Shown here piece after piece: positions 38,593 to 49,689 of a stretch of DNA of 64,000 nucleotides (position 1 is the first letter of the stretch; each line of letters starts with the position of its first letter). Position numbers and translations under genes: made by a program. The stretch is from Nageia nagi (lineage: Eukaryota; Pinophyta): contig JBITNC010000001.1 of NCBI GenBank assembly GCA_050084985.1, positions 120,156,001 through 120,220,000 of the forward strand. The letters run 5' to 3'. Under the pieces are notes generated by a model. It was not told where the DNA came from. It saw only the letters and a program-made list of their open reading frames with translations, and made no database searches.

Positions 38593-39099
38593 TTGGTGAT
38601 GTGCATCTCTTTGAGTGTATTATGATGGTTGATGACTGATTTGTATTATTTCATTTTCATACAATTGTAATGAAGGTATATTGATTATCATTATTTGTTT
38701 GATGCCATATTTCTCATATATGCTTTTATAATATATTGTAGACAAATAGTGCATCGATTTATCATTTATGCTTTATTTAATTTCTACATTTTGGTGAACC
38801 TATCTATTCGATTTAGCTTGCCCTTTTGGTGAGATCTCACAAAAATTTTTGTAATGGATATGTACCATCAGCAACATTTGTATATGTTCTTGGACCATCA
38901 TCAGCATAAAAATGGAGCAATTTTATACATGAAACTCTTAAAAGAATGGATACTATGGAAAAGAAAATGTAGTCATTCAATAGTTTGGGTAGCTCATCAG
39001 TAGTGTCAGATCTTGTCATAGCTATATGACTTACCAATATTGAGAATAGTAGGAGATCATAGCAAAGAGAAGAGGATTATAATGGTGTATTCATATCAC

Positions 39100-39540
39100 C
39101 CTTATTTGAGGATATTTGCAATTTTCCCCTACCACCTGAGCACAAGGCCCTCAAGTTCAAGATGTTTAGTGGTGAACAAGACCCAAAATAGCATCTTATT
39201 AGATTTTAGGAGGAGTGCTTATTGAAATTAGGGTTGGAGGAGAGGTTGATGGTAAAGTTCTTCCCAAGGAGTCTAAAAGGTGATCTAGTAAATGGTTTTA
39301 TAATTTTCGTGAAGCTTCAATTGATTCTTTCAAGTAATTGGTCAAATTATTCATGGGACAATATAAACACAACATCAAAGAGAAAAGTACCATTATAAAA
39401 TTATGCACGATGAGACAAGGGGGTAATGAAACCCTAGAAAAGTACATTCCATAGTTTAAAAAGGTATGGAAATCCATTCAAAGAAAATTAGATGAAAAAA
39501 ATCATATGCCATTAGTAGAAACAAAAATTTATAGCAAGGA
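39100..39540 (+). pseudogene. Ty3/gypsy gag remnant
   Basis: Mixed-frame translation shows KFKMFSGEQDP (39150), ECLLKLGLEERLMVKFFPRS (39212), LKGDLVNGF, then EKSTIIKLCTMRQGGNETLE (39391) and KYI...FKKVWKSIQRKLDE. This is the order of the retrotransposon gag family (Y.G..DP..H...F, MKFFP.SLKG.A..WF, L....Q....SL..YI.RF). The WF pair of the core motif is altered and stops are present. It belongs to the element whose LTR is at 38157. Confidence 0.7.
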
Positions 39541-40445
39541 TAGGGCAATGATAATTCATATTGGAGTGCTTTTTGGTGGAGTTGATCAACTTGGAGCTGG
39601 TGGAGAATCACTTGCAATGTCTTAGTCTCAGGCATAATATACTAGTTATTTAAAAATCCAAGTTCTCTTCCAACTTCAACTATACTAGATAGGTTATCAA
39701 TTGACAAAAGTGCAGAGTATCGAAGTATATGTCGAAAAGTATCCTTCAAAGATAATTTTTCTAATGGATATTTAGAAATGAAATCATTATTACAAAGAGG
39801 AATTTGAACTCTAACATTGCATATTAAATATATTAGATGGTTTAAGCATCATGGATTGATAAATAGCTTGTTGTTGTTTATGATGTTGCATGGGATCAAC
39901 ATTATTTTCTACTTAAGGTTGAAAAAGAAGCTTACTATATTATTAATAACTATTGGAGAATGATTGTTTGAGAATAATCAAAATGCATATATAAGAAGAA
40001 TAGATAGGAAAACATATATGTTTCAAAATGGTGAACTTATATATAAAGGTAATGATATTTGCAAGCACTATATTACAAACTTCTTGGTAGACAAATGTTT
40101 GAAGGAATTGATGTAACATATTATCAATGGTAATGGTACAAGTGAAAAATAGATGGAAATATTAGAAATTGACTTATTGATTAATGGATATGACAAAATA
40201 GTATTGAAAGATGAAATATGCACAATAGGGGAGCAAAAAAACTCAACTGAGCAAAGAATCATGATAAAATGAAAAAATAACTTAATTTGCCTATTTACAA
40301 AGGAAGCATTAAATGCATTTAGAGCCAACATAAGAATTATTTATCATTCAACCAATGTTTATAGTAATGCCAATATTAAAATTATCATAATGCCATAATA
40401 TGCGTTATCTTAATGCTAGAATTTGTGTTGTCGTAATGCCAAAAT
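39500..40445 (+). repeat. Paralogous segments S1+S2, left copy
   Basis: S1 (39500-39880; VETKIYSKDRAM, LFGGVDQLGAGG, then NGYLEMKSLLQRGI) and S2 (40130-40445; KIVLKDEICTIGEQKN, then TKEALNAF) each have an inverted copy at 43960-44230 and 44470-44770. Both show patches of conserved reading frame between the copies, which suggests a former protein-coding sequence, but no family was recognised. Confidence 0.7.
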
Positions 40446-40810
40446 ATACACTAGCGTAATGTCACGAAACATATTATTGTCATGAAATGATATGTATTAT
40501 TGTAATTTCTCAATACATATTGTTGTAACCTAAGAAAAAACTATTATGATGATATAATGTATTTTTGTAATGCCATCAAGCAATATCGTATAAACACAAT
40601 GAACTAATATGAAAACACAATGTATTGTCATAATGATAAAATATATTATTGTAACATCCAATAAGAAGTTGTGATGACATAATGTATTATCATAATGATA
40701 AAATATCTGTTAGAATGATACAATGTATTACAGAATGATACAATGTATTATCAAAATGATACAATGTATTGTTGGAATGACACAATATATTATCAAAACA
40801 ACATAATTTA
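40360..40810 (+). repeat. Degenerate ~20-22-bp minisatellite
   Basis: Units such as AATGATACAATGTATTATCA, AATGATAAAATATATTATTG and AATGCCAAAATATACACTAG follow one another for 450 bp. The related right copy (about 44460-44540) has only a few units, so the array grew on this side. Confidence 0.75.
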
Positions 40811-41849
40811 TTAATAATTTGCCAAAAAAATTAATCGCCCTAATCACGATCATCATTTTCCATCATTCACCTGGATTGCAAACATGCTTCTAAGCTATTC
40901 ATCACTATGATGAATTTGTTTTTAAAATTTAGCCTTAAAATTTTATATAAATTGAGAATAACAATCCTACTATATTAGTAATTCCAACAATCATACCCAT
41001 ATCTGAATAATATGATGGTCAATTAGGTAAATTGACCCATAAAAGAACAACATAAATATTATCCTTCTTAATTTAGAAACTAGTATGCCAACATTTTAAA
41101 ATTAGCTTCTTCTGACCTGGAAATGAAGGGCCAACTTCATAACCATGTTCATGTCTTATACATTTGTGAAAATAAAGACTAAAAATTGTTGAGGTAAACC
41201 AACCATATAAACTTATCGAGATACTTTTCAATATTTACTAATTGAGTGATGAATATGATCTACATATGACATTAGCACAATGAAGCATATAATCAAACTA
41301 TTGTTTTGCTTATCCCTTAAATTATCCAAAATCTCCTTGAGAATGGTAAGCCTAACCATATTCTGATGATTCTTACTCCATTTATTTGTAACAATATCAT
41401 CAGATCACTCTCATGAGCATAGTGTCCAAGTTTTCAATGTTTAGGTATATTCTTTTACTCACCTTTTTCATGATTGCTCCTTTTTCACATGAATTTATTC
41501 ACAATTTTGCTCTAACTTATATTTAACTACATTCTTGGAATACTTTTAACATTTTTTTAGTGAAACTTATTTAATATTAAGGTTGATAATGATATTTTAT
41601 AAAGATCTTTTTTAGCCATCTCACATGAATTTGACTTTCTTTCTAATTGAAAAGTTTAGGATTTTTGAATCATTTAAATAAAAGGGATATGATAGTTTAA
41701 AATATGAATATTATACAAATTGATATAAGTTTTATATAAAATAAATATAATATTGATTCTAATTTGCACAACTTTCATTTCTTGTATATTATTTTATGTT
41801 TCTAGCTTATATACAAAGTTGAATTGGTTGTATGTATTTAGCCTGAGTT

Positions 41850-43770
41850 TGAATAAAGGAAATAAAATAGGTTGTCAAGGTCATGTAGAGCCCATGAAAG
41901 AAATAAAATATTATGAAAAAAATTATTTGACTTATTTGGATGTAATTTTACCATTCTTGGTTTAGTTATAGCAAAATATATAGCGGAATGTATCTGGTGA
42001 AGATATTAGATAGTATTTATATTTTTTAGTTGTATAGAAGTGTTCTTTTTGCTATATCTTGCTAGTGTTTCTCTTAATTTGTTGATACCGCTAGGTATAG
42101 TTGTGTAGCAATTTCCTCCTTTAGAAACCATTTTTGTTTAATATCTAGATAAAAACCTATGCTTGTAGCTCTTGTATTCTTAATTTTCTATTTTGTCATG
42201 TTAATGATTCTTCCATTTCATTATATTTTTCCATTCTTAATCTCCTTTATTTAAGCTACCACTTCTTCCAATAAGTTTTGAATGCATGAATTATTTTTCT
42301 ATTGAATGGTAGTTTAGGGATTTACAATTGAAGGTTTTATAAGTTCTACGAAATGCCTTACGAAAATGAATCTAATATTTTAATTAAACTAATTTTACAA
42401 ATGATTTTTTTTTTTAATATAAATGAATTAATTTTATGCAATTATTTAATGCTTAATATTGCACCATATGTCCCTAATATTGAACATCGTCCAAAAAAAG
42501 AATACACTAAATGTGATGTTTAGAATGTAGAAAAATATAAAATATATTAAAATGAAATAATCTTTAATATAAAATTACAAAAAATAAATATATAACTTAC
42601 ATATTCAAAAATTAATTGAACCGTAAAAATTACACTATAAACTTATCAAAGTTATTTCCATTTCTAAAGATTCCTCCAATAATATCTAGAACTTCTTGAT
42701 TATCTACAATATTTATATTTAATATGGTATGAATTCATATGATAATATTTAATACACAAATAATATTCAATAGCAAAACAACTTTTATCTAGGAAACTTA
42801 AAAAACTATAGATATTACAACCAATGAAATCCTAAAATCTCATTAAATTCACTTGAAACAAACATGAAAAATTGATTATGAACACTTCTCTTACTCGATT
42901 CCTGTTGTATATCTATATCTATATATGAATAAATATGTCAGCAAATTTAAATGAGGCATAGCATAACAACTTCATGACACACCTGTTTTTCTTGAAAGAG
43001 ACAACTCAGTTGGAGAGATGATAACCGAAGCTTTGATGAGCATGAATGTTGGCCTGCCCTAAAATCCAGACCATTTCATTTGTTATCCTAGACGACAAAT
43101 TAATCTACCTGCAAAATATCCTCCACCACGCCTTTCTCTATACAGACTTTCCCTGATTTTGGTCTTCAAGTTGATCTCCTTCTCCCAGTAGATGTTCCCC
43201 TTCTACGAACCACGTCATTGTGATTCAGTCCTTCAAATGTCTAGTAAAATATGGCCACAAGAAGGAAATCCATTTTTCTATTATGTTGTCTTCCTATGCT
43301 TATATACATATTTTCATCGTACAAGCTTAAAAATAATTCATTGTTCCAATCCCATTCAAGCAAAACTATTCAAATGTGCACGCTTTTCTGGAAAGATCTC
43401 GTACGAACGATAACCAAAATCATTCTCGCAAGCCTTGATTTGGATGCCCACAATTACTATCCTTTACCAAGATAACAAGGGTGGCCTCCACATATCGCAT
43501 ATCACTAGGTTATTTTATTTGTTTTCCAAATGAGAAAGATAATTGCGCACCTCCTGAATCGGTTGACGACCAGCATGCACGACGTTATAGGCCTTTCACA
43601 ATCTCCCAATTTAAGCAACACCTCATAGAGAGGAAAAATTTTGACAACGAATAGGCCACTTTCATTGAGATATACGCAGGTGTGTAGATTATTAGCTTCC
43701 TCGACAAGTGATTATGGCTATGTTTGCTAGATCTACCAAGGAAAAACATAAGCTAAAAAAGGAGATATTC
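41850..43770 (+). repeat. Inverted repeat around dioxygenase locus, left arm
   Basis: The left arm is collinear with the reverse complement of 49690-51600. Shared blocks include GACTTATTTGGATGTAATTT (41929), TAGTATTTATATTTTTTAGT (about 42013), AATGAAATCCTAAAATCTCA, then the pseudogene body, and CTTCCTCGACAAGTGATTAT (43698). By hand the pseudogene part is about 93 percent identical over 250 bp; flanks are less similar. The outer edge, about 41850, is fuzzy. Confidence 0.85.
43120..43687 (+). pseudogene. 2-oxoglutarate/Fe(II) dioxygenase pseudogene A
   Basis: Plus-strand copy of the dioxygenase at 45.5-46.4 kb. It has the exon 1 end (SSKIWPQEGNPFF, about 43240), the exon 2 start (LVRTITKIILASLDLD, about 43400), then a jump directly into the ITILYQDNKGG-like block. 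The roughly 100 bp that should encode the HxD metal ligands are gone. A second deletion removes the AWSNGR..EHRVV part with the distal His. The C-terminus remains (APPESVDDQHARRYRPFT ... IEIYAGV, stop at 43685). The intron 1 acceptor is lost. It is non-functional. The first deletion is shared with pseudogene C. Confidence 0.85.
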
Positions 43771-43959
43771 CTGTCTATTCTTATTATAAATGCATTTTGA
43801 TTATTCTCTAACAATCTCTCTTAAAAGTATCAATAACATAGTAAGAGATTCTTTTTCAATCTGAAGCAGAAAATAATGTTACTCCCATGCAATAACAAAA
43901 ACAACAAGAAGCTATTTACCATTTGAGACCTCTTCTCATGCATTGTCACATGATGAAAA

Positions 43960-44770
43960 ATCAATGAATTATATGATCATTTATCTATCAATCCATGTTG
44001 CTTAAACCATCCAATATATTTAGTATGCAATGTTAGAGTTTGAATTCCTCTTTGTAATAATAATTTCATTTCTAAATATCCATCAGAAAATTTATCTATG
44101 AAGACACTGCAAGTGGTTCCTCCACCAACTCCAAGTTGATCGACTCCACCAAAAAGCATTCTACTGTTGATTATCATTGACCTATCCTTGCTATGAATTT
44201 ATGTTTCTACAAATGGCAAATGATTTTTTATATTTGCAGTAAGAATGATCAAATTACCATCTTGGGCTTGCATGTGAGAATTATCGATCTTGACAAGATT
44301 TTGATCTCTTTCCATATGCAAATTGATGACTCTGCATTTCCCTGAACATAAAATAGAGCACTTAAAATCTAAGTGAAAAAAGAACAAGAAATAATGAAAT
44401 TAAGAAAATTAAATCATCCATGTTTTGTATTTTCATTACATTTAAGAATTTTTTGTGATGTTAAACCAATGTATATTTTGGCATTACGACAACACAAATT
44501 CTAGCGTTACAATAATGCATATTTTGGTATTGCGATAATTTTAATATTGGCTTACAATAAACATTAGTTGAATGACAAATAATTTTTATGTCGACTTTAA
44601 ATGCACTTAATTCATTTAATGTTTCTTCTATACATAGGCAACTTAGGTCATTTTTCTATTTTTATTATGATTCTTTGCTTAGCTAAGCCTTTTAGCTCCC
44701 CTGTAGCGCATATTTCATCTTTCAATACTATTTTGTCATATCCTATTCAAGAGCATTGATATTTATTATT
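43960..44770 (-). repeat. Paralogous segments S1+S2, right copy, order permuted
   Basis: S1' (43960-44230) and S2' (44470-44770) are each inverted relative to 39500-40445, but the S1-S2 order is swapped compared with a simple inverted repeat. Between them (44230-44390, minus) lies an open frame with CRVINLHMERDQNLVKIDN and MQAQDGNLIILTANI, preceded by an intron-acceptor-like TTTTATGTTCAG. No family recognised. It could be an exon of a lost host gene or an element gene. Confidence 0.65.
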
Positions 44771-45517
44771 GCATAAGAAAGATATTGTAATCACAAGGTG
44801 GCTCTATTCTACAACACTAAGTCCAACAACCTTTCTACACAACAAATCTACTCTCCTAGATTATATAATGAAGAGATTACTATCAAATTCTTGCATCAAT
44901 CTATGAAAAGACTTTTATGGAAGTATTTATATAGAAAATTATTCCCTCTTAGCTTCCAAACAAACTTTATAACTCAAATGATTTGGACAAATATGAAGTC
45001 AAAATACTCTTGTATCTCTAGCACTATTGCTATGCCCATCATTATCAATACTGAACAATATATTTCTTCTAGGTCAAAGTCAAGTTGATCTTCCCATGGT
45101 CCATCTTAAGTCATGCCAACAAGTTAGAGACTTATTCATGAACCAGAACATGTCATATCAACTATAAGATGATCCTAGATGATACTAACATCTCTTTCCA
45201 CTATCTATTGAATTACTGAAATCCTTTATTTCTTATTGATTTCATTTCAAACTAAAAGATCAAAACCTTTTAATGAAAATTTATATGACACCCATGATCT
45301 TCATATGATGCAATGTTTTTAATATTACAATAAATATTTTTTGAATAAGAAATCGATGTACTAAGCTAGTATGAAAATTGATATTAGATATCCAACATAG
45401 AACACAAGTCACAATAAAATCAACACATGATTAACCCAACCAACAATCTAACTCGCACACCGCTATCACTTTCTCCTCAACAATTTGAAATCACAGAGTT
45501 TGAACAAGCGGCACAGT

Positions 45518-46368
45518 CTATAACCCTGCGTATGTATCGATGAGGTTAGCCTTCTCTTTAGGATTCGCATTCTCCAAGAAGGCACGCCTAAATTCGTTCA
45601 AGGTGAAAGGTCTATAACATCGTGGATAGTGATCGTCCACCAGCTCAGGAGGAGCCCAAATCTCTTTCTCACCTGGAAAATGCACTCCACACGCTAAAGA
45701 TATGCGATCCGTCCACCCTTTCTGAACCACTCGATGCTCCGCGCTTCGTAACCTTCCGTTGCTCCATGCCTGCACTTTCCTTCATTACTTTATACCCACA
45801 AAAACATCACATCAACACCAGTAACTTTTTCCTCACCTTAAGGCAGTCGGCGATGTTGATAACAAATGAGTCATGTTGCGGCTTCACGTCCAACCACTTG
45901 CCTTCCTTGGACCGAATCTGGAGACCGCCCTCCTTACATGTGCAAAGGATAGTAATGATCCCGCTATCTGTATGAGGAATGAGAGCCTCCTGCTCTATTG
46001 ACTTTCCGTCAGAAGTGTAGTGATTGATACGCATTGTATACGTGCAGTTCTGGAAATCAGATTCGTAGAAATGCTCGAAGTCCAAATCGAGGCTTGCAAT
46101 GATTGTTTTAGTGATAGTTAGCACGAGATCTGCCAAGAGGAGCATATATGCTCCAATGGCTTTGCTGAAACCGGACAGGATGACTGGATTAATTTTCAAC
46201 TTGTATAATAAGGGCATTATATGAGCACAGGAAAACAACATACCAGAATAATGGATTTCCGTCTTGTGGCCATATTTTGCGAGACATTTCAACTACTGAT
46301 TCTGAATGACTTAGATCAAGAATTGTGAAAGGTCGATTGAGAGGGAGATCAACTTCAAGGACCAAACA
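45518..46368 (-). CDS. 2-oxoglutarate/Fe(II)-dependent dioxygenase, AOP-like 2ODD, partial
   Basis: Three exons on the minus strand. The end of exon 1 (open to 46244) holds EMSRKIWPQDGNPLFC. Intron 1 is 79 bp (46243-46165, GTATGT..TTTCAG), exon 2 is 46164-45837, intron 2 is 67 bp (45836-45770, GTGAGG..GTGCAG) and exon 3 is 45769-45518. Exon 2 carries the jelly-roll core with the metal ligands HTD (45974-45966) and GGLQIRSKEGKW. Exon 3 carries AWSNGRLRSAEHRVV with the distal His (45736-45734), the 2-oxoglutarate-binding RIS (45706-45698) and APPELVDDHYP..YRPFT, ending in TYAGL. WP..GN..FC near the exon 1 end and the C-terminal pattern point to the AOP-like 2ODD clade. Enzymes of this class oxidise small molecules in the cytosol; the substrate is unknown. 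Weak point: an in-frame TGA at 46371-46369 closes exon 1, and the usual N-terminal ~70 residues were not found. A further upstream exon, or decay of the gene, is possible. Confidence 0.75.
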
Positions 46369-46518
46369 TCAGGGGAAGTCTGCAGAGAGCACGACATGGT
46401 AGACGATCTTTGGCAGGGAAATGACTGAAAAGATATACAAAATAGAAGAAAGTATCACAAGAATACCACAAAAGGTGGTTTATTAGCAAATGGTTTAGCT
46501 CACTCCCTCATACACCTA

Positions 46519-46531
46519 GAATATATATAGA
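46519..46531 (-). promoter_or_regulatory. Possible TATA box upstream of dioxygenase gene
   Basis: CTATATATATTC on the minus strand, about 110 bp upstream of the conserved exon 1 region. It is the only TATA-like sequence close upstream, but AT-rich DNA makes chance matches common. Confidence 0.3.
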
Positions 46532-46741
46532 TAAGAAGGGTGAAAAATCAAAAATACCTTTGAGAAATTTGTCAAATTTGAACACATGACATAGAGAAAT
46601 AGTAAAAACAGACCAAACGAACATTTTCTCACATTCCATCGATCAACAAACAGAAACACCCGCCACCACGTGTTTCTCCTCATCTTTATGTTGAATTTAT
46701 CTACCTATAATGATGCGCATGTTAAATAGATGTCATAATAT

Positions 46742-46980
46742 TCCATCTCCATACAAATCGCACCGCTTTAATTAGTCAATAAACCCCAAAAGTCTTTTAC
46801 CATGTGTATCTCGAGAGATGCAAGTTTTTATGTTGAAAGTTATCTGTCTTTTGGACACACCTAACAATCTCAGACTGTTCCATCTCCATACAAATCACAC
46901 CGCCTTAAATATTTAATAAACCCCACCAAACTCCACCACTCGCAAGAGTCCATTTCCATACACATCACACCTTCTTAATT
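46742..46980 (+). repeat. Three copies of a promoter-side motif
   Basis: TCCATCTCCATACAAATCGC at 46742, a near-identical copy at 46879 and TCCATTTCCATACACATCAC at 46949 share a following CACC(G/T)(C/T)TTAA. They lie within 0.6 kb upstream of the dioxygenase gene. Spacings are 137 and 70 bp. Confidence 0.7.
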
Positions 46981-47006
46981 ATATAATATATATATATATA
47001 TATATT
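46981..47006. repeat. (AT)n microsatellite
   Basis: A run of alternating AT about 24 bp long. Confidence 0.9.
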
Positions 47007-47104
47007 ATTTATATTTATCTTACATTTCAAATCAATGATTGAAGAGTATTCACATCATCAAAATTCATTTGGGGTACGATTGTTGCCTTGTTTGTATCTA
47101 TTAT

Positions 47105-47335
47105 AACTCGATAAAATTTTAGATATCATGCATTTGAAGGGGAGAGATTTGAGCTTGATGCCTCCCTTTTTTCACTTGAGAGTTTTAACAACGTGCTTTC
47201 TCACCAACATCCTTCACAACTACGAGTAGTAATCAATCATAATACACTCAATTTTAGATACCATCCATGTGAGGAGGAGATATTTAAACCTAGGTCCTCT
47301 TTTTTTAAATTGAGAGATTGTAATGGTTTATATGT
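47105..47335 (+). repeat. ~140-bp diverged tandem pair
   Basis: TTTTAGATATCATGCATTTG...GAGAGATTTGAGC (from 47114) is echoed by TTTTAGATACCATCCATGTG...GAGATATTTAAAC (from 47250). Confidence 0.5.
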
Positions 47336-47679
47336 AATATTGAAAATTGGATGGTGTACCTTCATTTTTTACAAGTTGGTAGTAATGTATACAAGAGAAG
47401 TGTATTGGGTTAGATGAATAGTCAAAGAATTATATATCTTGTTATTAGAATAAATCAAAAAATATATGAACATATATTTAAAGTTACATTCAAAGGTAAA
47501 TTTTTTTGTATTATTTTTAATCCTATGGATAATTAGATTTTGCACTTTTTTGTGCAATGAAAATGTCGAAGGGAATAATAAATAAAATAATTATTATAAC
47601 ATTCATTTCATATGAAAAGATCACATTTTTATTTCATTTCATTCATTAGTTTTTACACATAAAAATTCAATTTACCAAT

Positions 47680-48140
47680 TTACACAAAAGATATTACCAT
47701 TCAATTAAATAATTCAATTTATTGATAAAAATAATGAAGTGTTTTTTATTTTAATGTCATGTCCTTTATTAATAAGCATCCATATACATTTTAACCAAGA
47801 TTTATATAAATATTATAAATTTTTAAAATATACATTATGGTGATCAAGAATATATAAGTTACATGATGAGAAATAGTTTATACATGCAATGAATATCACC
47901 ATCCAATCTAACAACTCAATTTCAATTAATAAAAATAAACAACTATTATCCATTATTTTTGTTTGTTTTAATGAATAGAATTGAAATAAATTTTAAGAAA
48001 GATTTCTGTAAAATATTATGAAATTTTAAAATATATATCCATGATGATCAAGAAGATATAACTTACATAACAAGAAATAATTTTTACTTATAAAATTGAT
48101 ATCACCATCCAATCCAACAATTCAATTTATTCAAACATTG
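47680..48140 (+). repeat. ~205-bp tandem repeats, 2.3 units
   Basis: GATATTACCATTCAATTAAA (47691), GAATATCACCATCCAATCTA (47890) and GATATCACCATCCAATCCAA (48100) start the units. Each contains a TGATCAAGAA..ATATAA.TTACAT block. Very AT-rich, no coding frame. Confidence 0.7.
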
Positions 48141-48499
48141 AAACATATAGTTCTTTCTCTAGTATAACTCTAAACCAATTTTGTTTTGACTTCCAAAAAT
48201 TTGAATTAAATAAAGTATGTTAAATATATTATAAATGTATCATGTATAATATTTTTGGCAGGCAAGAATACAAGACCTAAGAGCATTTATTTGAATGGAA
48301 TATTATAAGACACATATTTGAAGTTTTTGATATTTATGAACCAATGTTGAAAGAAGATATTTGTTATTATGAAATTATATTTTACCACAAATAAAAAAGT
48401 AGCATTTTATATAATTCTTATTGACCAACCCTTCCATAAAAGACATGAACATAAAACTAAATTTTTCTATCAGCATTTATTTTGAAACACTCTAGTTAT

Positions 48500-48900
48500 T
48501 CCCATGGATCCATGTTATTCCAAGCAAATAACTGATGACCTTTTTTCTCAGATCTATTCTTTGACAAGAAATAAGGCCATTTACATTTTTTTATTCTGTA
48601 CTTGTTTCCAAACATATACATATTTTATATTTTCTAGAATTTTGATGGAGCTCTATTCTTTTTATAAAATATTTCTATCTCCATAAATGAATTAAACTTT
48701 TAAATTATTTCAATGTTTTGTAAGGGTCGTTGAGTAGCAAAGGATTGAAGGACAGTTGCATAGGTGGAATCAACAAGAAATTTTACATTTTTTGTTTTTG
48801 TTTATGCAGTATATATATATATATTTACTAGTATCTTTGATGGAGCTGTCTATCTCTTTTTCATAGAATTTCTGGCTTCATAACATGAATGTACAAGACC
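48500..48900 (+). repeat. ~196-bp tandem pair
   Basis: TTTGATGGAGCTCTATTCTT at 48641 and TTTGATGGAGCTGTCTATCT at 48837 begin similar stretches of about 100 bp that end in a TTTCAATGTTT block. A TA run lies at 48811-48825. Confidence 0.55.
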
Positions 48901-49399
48901 TTTTAAAATTATTTTCAATGTTTAAGATATGTTTTGTAGACAACATATTGTATATAGGAAACAAATACATGATTTTAATATTTTTAATTCGTTCCAACAT
49001 ATTAATAACTTATGCTCGTTAGTAAGCCATGAAAACTTTACTCATTCTCACACTAAAGATATCTATCGTATTAAATGTATATAATTAAAATTTATGATAG
49101 TACATCTAATCATTTACGAAGTCTACGATATTTAGTAAATGAAAGATGATAAATTAGATTGAATGTTTGAGATATACCATAAAAGATAATAAAAGGTATA
49201 CAACAACTAACAAATATAATTTTAACTAAAGAACACCATGCATTAAAAATAAATAAATAAATAAAATAAAAAATTATGCACATAGAACATGAAAAATTAT
49301 CGTATGGTATGAATATATTAAATGCAAATTCTAAGTGAATTTGAAATAAAAATAAAAATACCTTTACACATAAAAGATACCCAAACAAAAAAAAAAAAA

Positions 49400-49557
49400 A
49401 TATTTAACTTGTTAAGTGCTGCCGATGTGCCTTCCTGCCCTTTCGAGCTCTCCTGAGCAGCGAGGGACGTGAAGAAGCAGAGGTCCAATTCCCCTCCGCC
49501 GAACACATTTATGTTGGGTTCTTTTAAAAACGCATCTATCGAATCTCGCATTATCAA
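49400..49557 (-). other. Small GC-rich open frame, unrecognised
   Basis: A 50-codon open stretch on the minus strand starts MIMRDSIDAFLKEPNINVFG and continues GGELDLCFFTSLAAQESSKG. GC content at 49420-49510 is far above the flanks, as for a coding exon. It then runs into an A/T homopolymer. It may be an exon scrap of a host gene. It lies 130 bp from the right inverted-repeat arm. Confidence 0.35.
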
Positions 49558-49689
49558 AAATCAAATTAATTTTGAAATTCAAAGCTAACTTGTATATCTT
49601 AAATTTGAAATACTATTCATTGCAAGAAGATTTGAAATAATAACTCATATCTTCCACATTTATTTTATTATATTATTTATCTTTATCCT

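Noticed and set aside
43192-43475. Two overlapping frames of 73 and 74 codons as separate small genes
   Set aside because: Both are parts of dioxygenase pseudogene A read in different frames, including intron sequence.
39500-44770. Simple inverted repeat between 39.5-40.4 kb and 44.0-44.8 kb
   Set aside because: Segments are inverted but their order is swapped, so it is not one continuous palindrome; reported instead as a permuted pair.
45622-45975. 117-codon plus-strand frame over the dioxygenase exons
   Set aside because: Antisense to exons 2-3, whose minus-strand reading has catalytic motifs and good splice sites.
49110-49388. 92-codon minus-strand frame rich in Phe and Ile
   Set aside because: AT-rich, no motif; composition alone explains the open frame.
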